A stretch of 64,000 nucleotides of DNA from Streptomyces rapamycinicus NRRL 5491 (GTDB lineage Bacteria; Actinomycetota; Actinomycetes; Streptomycetales; Streptomycetaceae), in assembly GCF_024298965.1 (NCBI RefSeq), contig NZ_CP085193.1:2790001-2854000 (forward strand), given 5' to 3'. Position numbers and translations under genes: made by a program. This document shows positions 35,088 to 45,684 of this stretch, piece by piece. The number at the start of each line of letters is the position of its first letter. The first letter of the stretch is position 1. The notes below the pieces were generated by a model. That model saw only the letters and a list, made by a program, of their open reading frames with translations, was not told where the DNA came from and ran no database searches.

Positions 35088-35912
35088 GTGACGCAGCAGT
35101 CGCAGTCGCCGCAGGTCCCCCAGGCCGAAAGCCGATTGGTGGGGGTGCGCAATTTCCGTGATCTCGGTGGACTGCCGGCTGCCGACGGCCGCCGCGTACG
35201 GCCCGGAGTGCTGTTCCGCAGCGGCCATCTCGCCCACGCCACCGAGGCGGACACGGCCTACCTCGACTCGCTCGGCCTGCACACCGTCTTCGACTTCCGC
35301 AACGCCGCCGACATCAAGCTCGAGGGCCCGGACGTCACGCTCCGCGGGGTCCGCAACGTCAATCTGCCGCTGTCCGACCCGGCCGACGGGGCCGGGTTCT
35401 GGAGGATGGTGCGCGAGGGCGATCTGAAGACCCTGCGCGAACTGCTCTCCGAGGGCCGGGCCGAGAAGCGCATGATCGGCTCCTACCGCGCCATCATCAC
35501 CAACCGGCTCGTCGAGCACGGCCGGATCCTCCGCGACCTGGCCGAGGACAGCTCACCGGTGCTGATGCACTGTTCGGCGGGCAAGGACCGGGCCGGGCTG
35601 TCCATCGCGGTGACGCTGCTGGCCCTCGGCGTCACCCAGGAGGCCATCGAGGCCGACTACCTCGAGTCGGCCGCCGCCCACCGGCGCTACAAGATCTGGC
35701 GCAAGGGCGCTCCGGGGGACGGCTCCGACCCGATGTCGCCCGAGGTCATGGCGCTGCTGCTGCCGCTGTTCGACGCGCGCGCCGAATATCTGGCGTCGGC
35801 CCTCACGACGATCGAGGAGACCTGGGGCGGCACCGAGCGCTATCTCGCCGAGGGGCTCGGCCTCGCCCCCGAGCAGCGCGACCGGCTCCGCGAGCGGCTG
35901 CTCACCGGCTGA
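35088..35912 (+). CDS. Tyrosine-protein phosphatase (MptpB/IphP-like, DSP fold)
   Basis: 274 aa from GTG 35088 with a perfect GAAGGAG ribosome site. N-terminal VRNFRDLGGLPAADGRRVRPGVLFRSGHL and VFDFRN are typical of the Y_phosphatase3 family. The P-loop is HCSAGKDRAG with nucleophile Cys162 and Arg168. The Lys-Asp after the Gly in the P-loop is a mark of the triple-specificity group that includes Mycobacterium PtpB. It is cytosolic (no signal), and the target is unknown. Divergent from the alpha-galactosidase gene. Confidence 0.9.
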   Translation: MTQQSQSPQVPQAESRLVGVRNFRDLGGLPAADGRRVRPGVLFRSGHLAHATEADTAYLDSLGLHTVFDFRNAADIKLEGPDVTLRGVRNVNLPLSDPADGAGFWRMVREGDLKTLRELLSEGRAEKRMIGSYRAIITNRLVEHGRILRDLAEDSSPVLMHCSAGKDRAGLSIAVTLLALGVTQEAIEADYLESAAAHRRYKIWRKGAPGDGSDPMSPEVMALLLPLFDARAEYLASALTTIEETWGGTERYLAEGLGLAPEQRDRLRERLLTG

Positions 35913-35967
35913 GGCGCTTCACGGGCTGGGGAGTGTCCGACGGATCTTGAGGCCTGCGGCGGGCTGC

Positions 35968-36089
35968 TCCCCTACCCCGCCCCTTCCCGAAACTGGGGCT
36001 CCGCCCCAGGCCCCGGGGTCCAGGGGCCGAAGCCCCTGCCACGCGGCGGAGCCGCAAATCGGTACCGCGGGAAGGGGCGGGGTAGGGGA
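35968..36089. repeat. 122-bp element with 22-bp perfect inverted repeats
   Basis: The left arm at 35968-35989 (TCCCCTACCCCGCCCCTTCC, then CG) is exactly complementary to 36068-36089. The interior has smaller GC palindromes (GGGGCTCCGCCCC). It lies between the convergent phosphatase and serpin genes and resembles the repeats at 7541-7754. It probably terminates both transcripts. Confidence 0.85.
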
Positions 36090-36150
36090 AAGATCCACCG
36101 GACACCGTGTAAGGGGCTTCGGGTGGGAGACGGCCGCGCGCTCACGGGCC

Positions 36151-37344
36151 TCACCACATGGTGTCGGCCCCGGCCTCCGGCTCGGTGACCCAGCCCGCCG
36201 TCAGCACCAGACCGGTGGCGCGGTGCACGGCCAGGAAGCCGAACGGCCGCTCGTACCGCACGCTGATCAGCTTCGCCGTCCGCTGCGGCGGCCCCGAACC
36301 GGGCGCCATGGCGAACGCGGTCACCGCCGCCGCCCAGAAACCCTCGGCGCTGAACGAGGCGGTCATGGACTGCTCCGCCGAGGACAGCGCCAGCGCGGCG
36401 GGGCTGATCCCCGGAAAGTGGCCGCGCGCGGTGTCCTGGGCGGTACGCAGCCCGAACAGCCCGGCCCGGCGCAGCAGATCGTGCCGGGCCGTCACGGTGA
36501 ACTGCGGGGTGGTGAGCGCCGCCCGGGGCGTGGGGTCCCAGCTCGGGACCTCCATCACCCGGACCCCGGGCCCGGCCTCGCCCGGTGGCAGTGCCGAGCC
36601 GGGCCATCCCGCGTACCCCCCGGCCACCGCGCCGATCCCGGCCTCCAGCACCTCGCCGCCCGGGACGTCCTCGGCGCCGAGGACCAGATGCACATCGAGC
36701 CCGTTGCCGCCCGCGACCCCGGACAGGGTGAGCGGACCGGCCGGGGTGTCGGGAACGACCCGCAGCACCCCGTCGAGGTCGTCCGTGGACCGGGTGAGCC
36801 CGGCCAGCGACCGGTCCCGCCACGGTCCGCTCGCCGGCCTCAGCACGCCGGGCTGGAACGGCTGGACCCAGGCCGTCTCCACCGTGAGCGCTCCGGCCAG
36901 CACCAGCCGGGTGTCGGGAGTGAGCGGCACCGGCATCTCGGCGATCGCGCCCCGGGTGCGCCGGGACGCCCAGCCGTCCAGCTCCTTGCGGTCGCGCTCG
37001 GCGTCCCCGGTCAGCGCGGACCGTACGCCCGGGGGCAGCGCGGCCTCCCACTCGGGCCGGATCGGCAGGTCCTGACGGGTCCACAGCCCGGTGGCCGCGT
37101 GGACACCGTCCATGGCGTCCAGCGCCCCGAGCGTCTGTCCGCCGAGCGCCGTCGCGCCGTCCGCGCCGATGCCCAGCGCGCCCTCCAGCTCCTGCCGGGC
37201 CGGGCCGTCGGCACCACCCGCGAGCAGGGCGAGCAGCGGCCAGACCCCGGTGGCGGCGAAGGCCGTGCCCCCGTCCGCCACGGCCGCCCGCGCCCACCGC
37301 GCCGTCAGCGTGTTCACGGCCCGTACGGCGGTCGCGTCGATCAT
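36151..37344 (-). CDS. Serpin-family protein, cytosolic
   Basis: 397 aa, start ATG 37344, 17 bp after the hopanoid aminotransferase stop. Serpin core patterns: N-terminal VRAVNTLTARWARAAVADGGTAFAATGVWPLLALLAGG, DTRLVLAGALTVETAW, and the C-terminal sheet YERPFGFLAVHRATGLVLTAGWVTEP. The reactive-centre hinge reads SAEGFWAAAVT: Gly at P15 and three Ala fit inhibitory serpins, but bulky Phe/Trp occupy P14-P13, where Thr/Glu is usual. Inhibition is therefore uncertain. There is no signal peptide. Its position at the end of the hopanoid operon is unexpected; a functional link is not established. Confidence 0.82.
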   Translation of the reverse strand: MIDATAVRAVNTLTARWARAAVADGGTAFAATGVWPLLALLAGGADGPARQELEGALGIGADGATALGGQTLGALDAMDGVHAATGLWTRQDLPIRPEWEAALPPGVRSALTGDAERDRKELDGWASRRTRGAIAEMPVPLTPDTRLVLAGALTVETAWVQPFQPGVLRPASGPWRDRSLAGLTRSTDDLDGVLRVVPDTPAGPLTLSGVAGGNGLDVHLVLGAEDVPGGEVLEAGIGAVAGGYAGWPGSALPPGEAGPGVRVMEVPSWDPTPRAALTTPQFTVTARHDLLRRAGLFGLRTAQDTARGHFPGISPAALALSSAEQSMTASFSAEGFWAAAVTAFAMAPGSGPPQRTAKLISVRYERPFGFLAVHRATGLVLTAGWVTEPEAGADTMW

Positions 37345-37361
37345 GCGGGGTCCCCCATCGG

Positions 37362-38771
37362 TCAGCGGCCTGCCACCGCCTGTTTGACGAGCGTCCGGCC
37401 GAAGTCCCAGATCAAGCCGCCGCCGTCGTGTGCGTCGTCCATGACCGCTGTGAACGCCTCTACGAAACGGTCCACTTCCCGCTCGCCGATGATCAGCGGC
37501 GGGATCAGCTTAATGACCTCCAGATGGTCGCCGGAGACCTGGGTGAGGATGCGATGGCGCCGCAGCAGCGGGACGACGACCATCTGCGCGAACAGCCCCT
37601 TGCGCGCCGCCTGGAGCATCGCCCACCGGCTGCGCAGCCCCAGTGAGCTGGGCCTGCCGAACTCGATGCCGATCATCAGCCCCCGGCCGCGGACGTCGTG
37701 CAGCAGTTCGTAGCGGTCCACCAGCGCGGCGAGGCGGTCGCGCAGCAGCTCACCGGTGCGGCGGGCGTTGGCCACGACCTCCTCGTCCTCCATGACGGCG
37801 AGGACCGCGAGCCCCGCCGCCATGGCCTGGGCGTTGGAGCCGAAACTGGCCGAGTGGACCAGCACCCGGTCCATCGACGAATAGACCTTTTTGAAGATCC
37901 AGTCCTTGCCGAGGGTCGCGCCGACCGGCACATAGCCGCCGGAGAGGGCCTTGGCCACGCACACCAGATCCGGTTCGACGCCGTCCTCGTGGCCGTAGGC
38001 GAAGAAGTCCCCGGTGCGGCCGAGGCCGGTCTGCACCTCGTCCGCGATGAGCAGGGCCTTGTGGCGGTGGAGCAGCTCCTGCGCGGCGCGCAGGAAGCCG
38101 GGCGGGGTCTCGTGCACCCCCTTGCCCTGGATGGGCTCCACCACGAACCCCGCCACGTCCCCGCGCGCCAGCTCCCGCTCCAGCGCGTCGAGGTCGCCCA
38201 TCTCGATCGGGGTGTCGGGCAGCAGCGGGGCGAACCCCTTGCGGAAGCCGTCCTCACCGTTGACCGACAGCGAGCCGGTGGTCAGCCCGTGGAAGGCGTG
38301 GGCGCAGTACAGGACGCGCGGCTTGCGGGTGGCGTAGCGGGCGAACTTCAGGGCCGTCTCGACGGCCTCGGTGCCGCTGTTGCCGAAGAAGACCCGGTCC
38401 AGATGGGGGGCGTGGGCCAGCAGCCGCTCGGCCAGCAGACCGGGCAGCGGCTGGCAGTCGAAGCGGGTCAGATCGGCCAGGTCGGCGTCCAGGACGTCGT
38501 GCAGCGCCTTGCGGACCACGGGGTGGTGGCGGCCCAGGCCCATCACCCCGAAACCGGCGAGCATATCGAGGTAGTCCTGGCCCTCGTCGTCCCAGAAGTA
38601 CGCGCCCTCGGCCCGCTCGTAAACCTTGTCGAACCCGATGGTGCGCAGCATCCGGGGCAGCTGGTGGTTGAGGTGCCGGGTGTGCAGGTCGTACCGCTCC
38701 GACGCGCGCTCGGCCAGCAGCTTCCCGAGGTCGAAGCCCGAACGCCGCTGCTGCTGCTCGGCTGCTGTCAT
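37362..38771 (-). CDS. hpnO: Class III aminotransferase, hopanoid side-chain (HpnO-type)
   Basis: 469 aa. Fold-type I PLP enzyme: [42 protein letters not shown] and Schiff-base Lys274 in [11 protein letters not shown]. It overlaps dxs by 4 bp in the hopanoid operon. In this pathway the family aminates ribosyl- or formyl-hopane at C35 to give aminobacteriohopanetriol. The ~40-residue N-terminal extension ([18 protein letters not shown]) is typical of the hopanoid-type group. The name rests mostly on context. Confidence 0.85.
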   Translation of the reverse strand: MTAAEQQQRRSGFDLGKLLAERASERYDLHTRHLNHQLPRMLRTIGFDKVYERAEGAYFWDDEGQDYLDMLAGFGVMGLGRHHPVVRKALHDVLDADLADLTRFDCQPLPGLLAERLLAHAPHLDRVFFGNSGTEAVETALKFARYATRKPRVLYCAHAFHGLTTGSLSVNGEDGFRKGFAPLLPDTPIEMGDLDALERELARGDVAGFVVEPIQGKGVHETPPGFLRAAQELLHRHKALLIADEVQTGLGRTGDFFAYGHEDGVEPDLVCVAKALSGGYVPVGATLGKDWIFKKVYSSMDRVLVHSASFGSNAQAMAAGLAVLAVMEDEEVVANARRTGELLRDRLAALVDRYELLHDVRGRGLMIGIEFGRPSSLGLRSRWAMLQAARKGLFAQMVVVPLLRRHRILTQVSGDHLEVIKLIPPLIIGEREVDRFVEAFTAVMDDAHDGGGLIWDFGRTLVKQAVAGR

Positions 38772-40735
38772 GCCCGGCTCTCCTTGGCGGGGGTACGGGC
38801 CCCGGCGCGGGTACGGGCCCCGGTGGCGGTACGCGCCTCGGCGAGGGCGCTCGCCCGCTCCGGGCGGGCCGCCTCGATACGGGTCAGGGCCGCCCCGATC
38901 CGGCCCGCGATCTCGGCGGGGGTGAGCCCGATGTCGGCGAGCACCTCACCGCGCTTGGCATGCGCCAGGAACGCCTCGGGGATGCCGAACGTCCGCACCG
39001 GCAGGTCGACTTCGGCGTCCCGCAGCGTCTGGGCGACCGCCGCGCCCACCCCGCCGGTGCGCACATTGTCCTCCACGACCGCCACCAGCCGGTGGCGCGC
39101 CGCGAGCCCGGGCAGCCCGGGGTCGACGGGCTTGACCCAGCGCGGATCCACGACCGTGCAGCCGATGCCGCGCCCGGCCAGCAGCTCGGCGGCGCGCAGC
39201 GCGACGGGCGCCATCACCCCGGCCGCCACGAGGAGGACGTCCTCGCCCCGGCGCAGCACGTCCATCCCGCCCACCCGGTCGATCGCCGGGATCGGCTCCC
39301 CCACCGACTCCTTGGGGAAGCGGATGACGGTCGGCGCGTCGTCCACGTCGACCGCCTCGCGCAGCTGGGCACGGAGCTGGTCGGCGTCGCGCGGGGCGGC
39401 GATCCGCAGCCCCGGCACCACCTGGAGGACGGACATGTCCCACATGCCGTTGTGGCTCGGGCCGTCGGTGCCGGTGACCCCGGCCCGGTCCAGGACGAAC
39501 GTCACACCGCACTTGTGCAGGGCGACATCCATCAGCAGCTGGTCGAAGGCGCGGTTGAGGAAGGTGGCGTAGACGGCGAGGACCGGGTGGAGTCCGCCGG
39601 TGGCGAGCCCGGCGGCCGAGACCGCCGCGTGCTGCTCGGCGATGCCCACGTCCCACACCCGCTCGGGGTACGCCGCGGCGAAACCGGCGAGGCCCACGGG
39701 GTGCAGCATCGCGGCGGTGAGGGCGACCACGTCGGGCCGCTCGGCGCCGATCCGCACCATCTCCTCGCCGAACACCGAGGTCCATGAGCGGCCGCCGGAG
39801 GGGGTCAGCGGTGCGCAGGTGAGCGGGTCCATCGCGGCCACGGTGTGGAAATGGTCCGCCTCGTCCTCCAGCGCGGGCGGGTAGCCCCGCCCCTTCTCGG
39901 TGAGGCAGTGGACGAGGACCGGGCCGTGGAACCGCATGGCGCGGCGCAGGGCCGACTCGACCGCCTCGGTGTCATGGCCGTCGATGGGGCCGACGTACTT
40001 CAGCCCCAGGTCCTCGAACATGCCCTGCGGTGCGAAGGCGTCCTTGAACCCCTTCTTGGCGCCGTGCAGCGACCCGTACAGCGGCTGGCCGACCACGGGG
40101 GTGCGCTGCAGCACGTCCTTGCCCCAGGCCAGGAAGCGCTCGTAGCCGTCGGTGGTGCGCAGGGTGGCGAGGTGGTTGGCGAGCCCGCCGATGGTCGGCG
40201 AGTAGGAGCGCTCGTTGTCGTTGACGACGATGACCAGCGGCCGGTCCCGGGCGGCGGCGATGTTGTTGAGCGCCTCCCAGGCCATTCCGCCGGTCAGCGC
40301 CCCGTCCCCGATGACGGCCACCACATGGTCGGTGCGGCCGCGCACCTCATTGGCCTTGGCGAGGCCGTCGGCCCAGCCCAGCACGGTGGAGGCATGGCTG
40401 TTCTCGATGATGTCGTGCTCGGACTCGGCCCGTGACGGATAGCCGGACAGCCCGCCCTTGTGGCGGAGCTTGGAGAAGTCCTGGCGGCCGGTGAGCAGTT
40501 TGTGGACATAGGACTGGTGGCCGGTGTCCCACAGGATGCGATCGGCGGGCGAGTCGAAGACGCGGTGCAGGGCTATGGACAGCTCGACCACGCCGAGGTT
40601 CGGTCCCAGATGGCCCCCGGTCCTGGCCACCGCCTCGATCAGGAACTCCCTGATCTCCTGGGCGAGCGCGGCCAGTTCCTCACCGGTCAGCGCCTTGAGG
40701 TCGTGCGGGCCCCGGATGTTCTCCAGCAACGGCAC
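38768..40735 (-). CDS. dxs: 1-deoxy-D-xylulose-5-phosphate synthase, hopanoid-cluster copy
   Basis: 655 aa. Thiamine-diphosphate site [16 protein letters not shown], catalytic His in [15 protein letters not shown], the [13 protein letters not shown] substrate loop, and a transketolase C-terminal domain with [12 protein letters not shown]. It makes DXP from pyruvate and glyceraldehyde 3-phosphate, the first MEP step. A Pro/Ala/Arg-rich tail after residue ~625 is unusual but harmless. Placed between ispG and hpnO, it is likely an extra copy dedicated to hopanoid supply, since streptomycetes usually have another dxs elsewhere. Confidence 0.95.
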   Translation of the reverse strand: MPLLENIRGPHDLKALTGEELAALAQEIREFLIEAVARTGGHLGPNLGVVELSIALHRVFDSPADRILWDTGHQSYVHKLLTGRQDFSKLRHKGGLSGYPSRAESEHDIIENSHASTVLGWADGLAKANEVRGRTDHVVAVIGDGALTGGMAWEALNNIAAARDRPLVIVVNDNERSYSPTIGGLANHLATLRTTDGYERFLAWGKDVLQRTPVVGQPLYGSLHGAKKGFKDAFAPQGMFEDLGLKYVGPIDGHDTEAVESALRRAMRFHGPVLVHCLTEKGRGYPPALEDEADHFHTVAAMDPLTCAPLTPSGGRSWTSVFGEEMVRIGAERPDVVALTAAMLHPVGLAGFAAAYPERVWDVGIAEQHAAVSAAGLATGGLHPVLAVYATFLNRAFDQLLMDVALHKCGVTFVLDRAGVTGTDGPSHNGMWDMSVLQVVPGLRIAAPRDADQLRAQLREAVDVDDAPTVIRFPKESVGEPIPAIDRVGGMDVLRRGEDVLLVAAGVMAPVALRAAELLAGRGIGCTVVDPRWVKPVDPGLPGLAARHRLVAVVEDNVRTGGVGAAVAQTLRDAEVDLPVRTFGIPEAFLAHAKRGEVLADIGLTPAEIAGRIGAALTRIEAARPERASALAEARTATGARTRAGARTPAKESRA

Positions 40736-40758
40736 GGTCGGTTCCCCTCCTCGGTGTA

Positions 40759-41949
40759 TCAGCCCACGGTGACGTCCGGGGTACCCGACGGGACCCCCTC
40801 GTCCGCCATGCGCCGCGCGATGTTCATGGCCTCGTCGATCAGGGTCTCCACGATCTTCGACTCCGGCACGGTCTTGATGACCTCGCCCTTGACGAAGATC
40901 TGCCCCTTGCCATTGCCTGACGCCACCCCCAGATCCGCTTCCCGCGCCTCACCCGGACCGTTCACCACACACCCCATGACCGCGACGCGCAGCGGGACCT
41001 CCATGCCCTCCAGACCGGCCGTGACCTGGTCCGCGAGCTTGTACACATCCACCTGCGCCCGGCCGCACGACGGACACGAGACGATCTCCAGCCGCCGCTG
41101 CCGCAGATTCAGCGACTCCAGGATCTGGATCCCGACCTTGACCTCCTCCGCCGGAGGCGCCGACAACGACACCCGGATCGTGTCCCCGATCCCCTCACTC
41201 AACAGCGCACCGAACGCCACCGCCGACTTGATCGTCCCCTGGAACGCCGGACCCGCCTCCGTCACCCCCAGATGCAGCGGATAGTCACACTGAGCCGCCA
41301 ACTGCCGGTAGGCATTGACCATCACCACCGGATCGTTGTGCTTCACCGAGATCTTGATGTCCCGGAACCCGTGCTCCTCGAACAGCGAACACTCCCACAA
41401 CGCCGACTCCACCAACGCCTCCGGCGTGGCCTTCCCGTACTTCTCCAGCAACCGCTTGTCCAGCGACCCCGCGTTCACCCCGATACGAATCGGCACACCC
41501 GCGTCCGACGCCGCCTTCGCGATCTCCTTGACCTTGTCGTCGAACTGCCGGATGTTCCCCGGATTCACCCGCACCGCCGCACACCCGGCATCAATCGCCG
41601 CGAACACGTACTTCGGCTGGAAATGAATGTCGGCGATCACCGGGATCTGCGACTTCTTCGCGATCACCGGCAACGCGTCCGCGTCATCCTGCGACGGACA
41701 CGCCACCCGCACGATCTGGCACCCCGACGCCGTCAGCTCCGCGATCTGCTGCAGCGTCGCGCCGATGTCCGCCGTCACTGCCGTCGTCATCGACTGCACC
41801 GAAACCGGCGCGTCACCGCCCACGGCCACCGATCCGACCTGGAGGCGGCGCGAGACCCGGCGCGGTGCGAGGGGCCTGCCCGGCATCGCGGGCAGGCCGA
41901 GCGCGACCGGTTCCGCCGCACTCATCCCCTCTGGTTCCGCCGCGCTCAT
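40759..41949 (-). CDS. ispG: 4-hydroxy-3-methylbut-2-enyl diphosphate synthase, hopanoid-cluster copy
   Basis: 396 aa from ATG 41949. ATGs at 41961 and 41925 are in frame, and the first codons are a near-duplicate ([14 protein letters not shown]), so the true start is uncertain. The TIM barrel starts at [16 protein letters not shown]. Fe-S ligands lie in the C-terminal domain: [10 protein letters not shown] and [17 protein letters not shown]. It converts MEcPP to HMBPP. It begins right at the hpnH stop. From about 40,900 to 41,830 the codons end in G far more than in neighbouring genes (GCG, TCG, TTG, GTG), which suggests a different history from the flanking operon. Confidence 0.95.
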   Translation of the reverse strand: MSAAEPEGMSAAEPVALGLPAMPGRPLAPRRVSRRLQVGSVAVGGDAPVSVQSMTTAVTADIGATLQQIAELTASGCQIVRVACPSQDDADALPVIAKKSQIPVIADIHFQPKYVFAAIDAGCAAVRVNPGNIRQFDDKVKEIAKAASDAGVPIRIGVNAGSLDKRLLEKYGKATPEALVESALWECSLFEEHGFRDIKISVKHNDPVVMVNAYRQLAAQCDYPLHLGVTEAGPAFQGTIKSAVAFGALLSEGIGDTIRVSLSAPPAEEVKVGIQILESLNLRQRRLEIVSCPSCGRAQVDVYKLADQVTAGLEGMEVPLRVAVMGCVVNGPGEAREADLGVASGNGKGQIFVKGEVIKTVPESKIVETLIDEAMNIARRMADEGVPSGTPDVTVG

Positions 41950-41953
41950 CCCG

Positions 41954-42979
41954 TCACCCATTGCTTCCGGCGGCGGTCTCCCGGGCGGCGCGCAGCGACT
42001 CCTTGAGGGAGCCCATGGTCGCCAGGACCGCGGTGGGTTCATAGCCGCAGTGGGCCATGCAGTTGTCGCAGCGCGGATCCTTGCCGCGGCCGTAAGCGTC
42101 CCAGTCGGTCTCCTCCACCAGCTGGCGGTAGGTCGGGACATAGCCGTCGCTCATCAGGTAGCAGGGGCGCTGCCAGCCGAAGAGGGAGTAGTTGGGGATG
42201 CCCCAGGCGGTGCACGGGAAGTCCGTCTTGCCCTCGAGGAAGTCGAGGAAGAGCGGACTGTGGTTGAGCCGCCAGCGGCGCCGGTTGCCCCCGGCGAACG
42301 CCTTGCGGAACAGCTCGCGGGTCTGCTGGACGCCCAGGAAGTGCTCCTGGTCCGGCGCCTTCTCGTACGCGTAGGCGGGCGAGATCATCATCTCGTCCAC
42401 CTCGAGCTCGTCATTGAGGAAGTCGAGCACGTCGATGACGGTCTGCGGGGTGTCGGTATTGAAGAACGTCGAATTGGTGGTGACCCGGAAGCCGCGCCGC
42501 TTGGCCTCCTTGATGGCCGCCACCGCCTCGTCGAACACCCCCTCCTTCGCCACCGATTCGTCATGCCGCTCGCGCAGCCCGTCGATGTGCACCGCGAAGG
42601 CGAAGTACGGGGACGGCTTGAACAGATGCATCTTCTTCCGCAGCAGCATCGCGTTGGTGCACAGGAAGACGTACTTCTTCCGCGCCACCAGCTGCCGTGC
42701 GATCTCGTCGATCTGCGGGTGCATCAGGGGTTCGCCGCCCGCGATGGACACCATCGGCGCGCCCGACTCCAGCACCGCGCCCACCGCCTGGGCGACCGGC
42801 ATGCGCTGCTTGAGCACCCCGGCCGGATGCTGGATCTTCCCGCAGCCCTCGCACTTGAGATTGCACGCGAACAGCGGCTCGAGCTCGACGATCAGCGGGA
42901 ACTTGTCCCGGCGCTTGATCATCTTCTGTTCAAAGAGATACGTCGCGACCCGGATGGTCTGGCGGAGAGGCATGGCCAT
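41954..42979 (-). CDS. hpnH: Adenosyl-hopene transferase, radical SAM
   Basis: 341 aa. Radical-SAM cluster motif C39xxxC43xxC46 ([14 protein letters not shown]), the SAM-binding [12 protein letters not shown], and a C-terminal DUF3463 segment with Cys ligands ([19 protein letters not shown]). HpnH joins 5'-deoxyadenosyl to diploptene, giving adenosylhopane and opening the C35 branch. The start ATG lies inside the 3' end of hpnG (50-bp overlap), so translation is probably coupled. Confidence 0.95.
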   Translation of the reverse strand: MAMPLRQTIRVATYLFEQKMIKRRDKFPLIVELEPLFACNLKCEGCGKIQHPAGVLKQRMPVAQAVGAVLESGAPMVSIAGGEPLMHPQIDEIARQLVARKKYVFLCTNAMLLRKKMHLFKPSPYFAFAVHIDGLRERHDESVAKEGVFDEAVAAIKEAKRRGFRVTTNSTFFNTDTPQTVIDVLDFLNDELEVDEMMISPAYAYEKAPDQEHFLGVQQTRELFRKAFAGGNRRRWRLNHSPLFLDFLEGKTDFPCTAWGIPNYSLFGWQRPCYLMSDGYVPTYRQLVEETDWDAYGRGKDPRCDNCMAHCGYEPTAVLATMGSLKESLRAARETAAGSNG

Positions 42980-43691
42980 CTAGCTCACCTCCTGGGAGCA
43001 GCGAAGAACGGTGCCAGTGAAAGAAAGCGGGGAGAACGGTCCGAAGAACCCGGAAAGCCGATATTCCACCGCGTAGCGTGCCGATTCGGACGAGTTCATG
43101 TTCAGGAGCGTCCACGACCACCCGGACGGCCGCAACCGGACGGACGCCGTGGCCGACGGCGGTGCGCAGGGTCGCGGCGGACTCCATGTCCACCGCGATG
43201 GCGCCGGTACTGTGCAGCGCGGCTCGCTCCGCGCCGCGCACCACGTGGTCCGATCCCACGACCGGACCGATATGGACGGCCCGGCGGGGACCGCCGGGGA
43301 GGGGATGTGACAGGGCGTCGGCGAGGATCCGGGTGCCGGTGCACTCGGTGCGGCCCGCCGGATCGCGGGTCTCGTCGGCCACGACGAGGTCCCCGGGGTG
43401 CATCCCCGGGGCCAGCCCGGCGCAGAAGCCGGTGGCGATGAGGGCGGTGCGCCGCCCCCCGGGCTCGCCGGGCTCACCTGGCCCTCCTGTCCCACCTGGC
43501 TCACCGGACCTTCCGGTGAGCGCCCGGGTCACCGCGCGCTCGGCCGACTGCGGCCCCATGCCCGTGCGCAGCACGGTCACGGCCCCGGCGGCGCCGAGGT
43601 CGGCGCCGCGCAGGGCGAACCGCTCGATGCCGAGCGCACAGGCGATCAGCAGCGCCGCACCACCGGCCTCCACGGCCGGATCGGCGGACAT
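42930..43691 (-). CDS. hpnG: Hopanoid-associated nucleoside phosphorylase
   Basis: 253 aa, ATG 43691 sharing one base with the shc stop. PNP/UDP-phosphorylase pattern: LRTGMGPQSAERAVTRAL, ATGFCAGLAPGMHPGDLVVAD, HIGPVVGSDHVV, and AVDMESAATLRTA with the ribose-binding Met-Glu. It removes adenine from adenosylhopane to give ribosylhopane (phosphate form). A Gly/Glu/Pro insert (~60-80) comes from a simple-sequence stretch. The C-terminal ~20 residues overlap hpnH. Confidence 0.9.
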   Translation of the reverse strand: MSADPAVEAGGAALLIACALGIERFALRGADLGAAGAVTVLRTGMGPQSAERAVTRALTGRSGEPGGTGGPGEPGEPGGRRTALIATGFCAGLAPGMHPGDLVVADETRDPAGRTECTGTRILADALSHPLPGGPRRAVHIGPVVGSDHVVRGAERAALHSTGAIAVDMESAATLRTAVGHGVRPVAAVRVVVDAPEHELVRIGTLRGGISAFRVLRTVLPAFFHWHRSSLLPGGELDGHASPPDHPGRDVSL

Positions 43692-45637
43692 CAACTGCTC
43701 CGCGGTCGCGCCCCGGTGGGCTCGCCGTGGACATACCGGCCCAGTGCCGTCACCGGGAAGACCTGCCGGTACAGGTGGTAGTTGATGGAGAAGTCCCAGG
43801 GGAAGCCGGTGCCGGTGAAGTACGGCTCGTCCCAGGAGCCGTCCGGCCGCTGGGTCCCGGCGAGCCAGGTGACCCCGCGCTCGACGGCCTCGCCGTCCCG
43901 CTCCCCCGCCGCCAGCAGCGCGAGCAGCGCCCACGCCGTCTGCGAGGCGGTGGAGGCGCCCCGGCCCATCCACTCGGCGTCGAGGTAGGAGCGCTGGTCC
44001 TCGCCCCAGCCGCCGTCCTCGTTCTGGACGCTCTCCAGCCAGCGGACGGCCCGGCGGACCGCCGGATGGGAGGCGGGGACACCGGCGGCGATCAGCGCGG
44101 GGACGACGGAGCCGGTGCCGTAGACGTAGTTGGTGCCCCAGCGGCCGAACCAGGCGCCGCTCGGCTCCTGCTCGGACAGCAGCCAGGAGATACCGCGCCG
44201 GGTACGGGCGTCGTACGTCCGCCCCTCGTGCGCCAGCATCTCCACGACATGCGCGGTGACATCGGCCGACGGCGGGTCGATCACCTCACCGAAGTCGCAG
44301 AACGGCAGCTTGTTGGGGAGCGGGCTGGTGTTGTCGACGTCGAACGCGCCCCACGCCCCGTTCTTCGACTGCATGCCCAGGGTCCAGCGCATGGCGCGCC
44401 GCACCGCCGACTCGATCCGCTCGGGCTCGGGGTGGTCGACCCGGCGCAGCGCCAGGATGACCTCGGCGGTGTCGTCGATGTCGGGGTAGTTGTCGTTGTG
44501 GAATTCGAACGCCCAGCCGCCGGAGGGCAGCCCGGGCCGCCGGACCGACCAGTCGCCGGGCCGGTCGATCTGCTCGGTCAGCATCCAGTCGGCGGCCTTG
44601 ACCAGCGCCGGGTGGTCCGGGGCGAGACCGGCGTCGGCGAGCGCGATGGCGGCCAGGCAGGTGTCCCAGACCGGGGACTGACAGGCCTCGATCATCCGGC
44701 TGCCGTCCTCGCGCCACACCGCGAACCGGTCCAGCGACTCCAGACCGGCGCGCATCACGGGGTGGTCGAGGTCGTAGCCGAGCAGATGGAGGGCGATCAC
44801 GGAGTAGACGGCGGGTGGCTGGATGCCGCCCCAGCAGCCGTCGTTCTCCTGCCGCTCCACGATCCAGCGGGCGCAGGAGCGCAGCGCGGCCCGGCGCAGC
44901 GGGCGGAAGGCGACCTTGTGGTAGGCGTGCAGCGCCCGGTCCAGCCGCTGGAAGGCGCCGTCCCAGGAGGCGACGGGGGCGAGCGGACGCGGCGGATTGG
45001 GCCTGCGGGGGTCGGCGTGGAGCTCGTCGAGGGGGAAGGGGGCCGGGCGCACGGGGCGTTCGGCGGAGACGATGGTGAGGGGCACGATGGTCTGCCGGGC
45101 CCAGCAGCCGAAGTCGTAGATGTTGAGCGGAAGCCACTTCGGGAAGTAGATGATCTCCGGTGGCAGCTCGGGCAGGTCCTCCCAGCGCCACCAGCCGAAG
45201 AGGGCGAGCCAGATCCGGGTGAACACCCGACTGCTCGCGATCCCGCCCCGGGAGCGCACCCAGGCGGAGGCGGCGGCCATATGGGGCGCGTCGGGCTCGT
45301 CGCCGGCCAGCCGCAGGGCGACATACGCCTCGATGGTGGCGGAGAGCTCGGGCGGACCGCCGTGGAAGGTGGCCCAGGTGCCGTCGGTGGCCTGCTGGGA
45401 GCGCAGATAGCGGGCCGCGGCGTCGAGGGTGCCGGGGTCCTGGATGCCGAGGAACTGGCGGAGCATCAGATCCTCGGCGTCCATGGTGACGTTGGTCTCC
45501 AGGTCGCCCTTCCACCAGCCCCGCTCGTCCTGGCGGGACAGCAGGTGGTCCACGGCGCGGGCCGTCGCCTCACGGGCGACGCTTAAGGTCTTGGACTCGG
45601 ATGACTCGGAGGGTTGGACGGTCGGTGTCGCTGTCAT
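43691..45637 (-). CDS. shc: Squalene--hopene cyclase
   Basis: 648 aa, normal size. The protonating motif is D386-I-D-D389 (YPDIDDTAEV). Several QW repeats (QENDGCWGG, QEPSGAWFGRWG, QNEDGGWGE, QRPDGSWDE) brace the alpha-alpha barrels. The enzyme is membrane-associated and makes hopene/hopanol from squalene. Codon 18 is TTA (45584-45586), before the catalytic region, so cyclase synthesis may depend on bldA. It shares one base with hpnG. A 12-bp hairpin stands upstream. Confidence 0.96.
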   Translation of the reverse strand: MTATPTVQPSESSESKTLSVAREATARAVDHLLSRQDERGWWKGDLETNVTMDAEDLMLRQFLGIQDPGTLDAAARYLRSQQATDGTWATFHGGPPELSATIEAYVALRLAGDEPDAPHMAAASAWVRSRGGIASSRVFTRIWLALFGWWRWEDLPELPPEIIYFPKWLPLNIYDFGCWARQTIVPLTIVSAERPVRPAPFPLDELHADPRRPNPPRPLAPVASWDGAFQRLDRALHAYHKVAFRPLRRAALRSCARWIVERQENDGCWGGIQPPAVYSVIALHLLGYDLDHPVMRAGLESLDRFAVWREDGSRMIEACQSPVWDTCLAAIALADAGLAPDHPALVKAADWMLTEQIDRPGDWSVRRPGLPSGGWAFEFHNDNYPDIDDTAEVILALRRVDHPEPERIESAVRRAMRWTLGMQSKNGAWGAFDVDNTSPLPNKLPFCDFGEVIDPPSADVTAHVVEMLAHEGRTYDARTRRGISWLLSEQEPSGAWFGRWGTNYVYGTGSVVPALIAAGVPASHPAVRRAVRWLESVQNEDGGWGEDQRSYLDAEWMGRGASTASQTAWALLALLAAGERDGEAVERGVTWLAGTQRPDGSWDEPYFTGTGFPWDFSINYHLYRQVFPVTALGRYVHGEPTGARPRSS

Positions 45638-45684
45638 GGCTTCCCCTCTGCAGTGTGCTCATCTGCCGTCTTTGGGGCTTCCGT

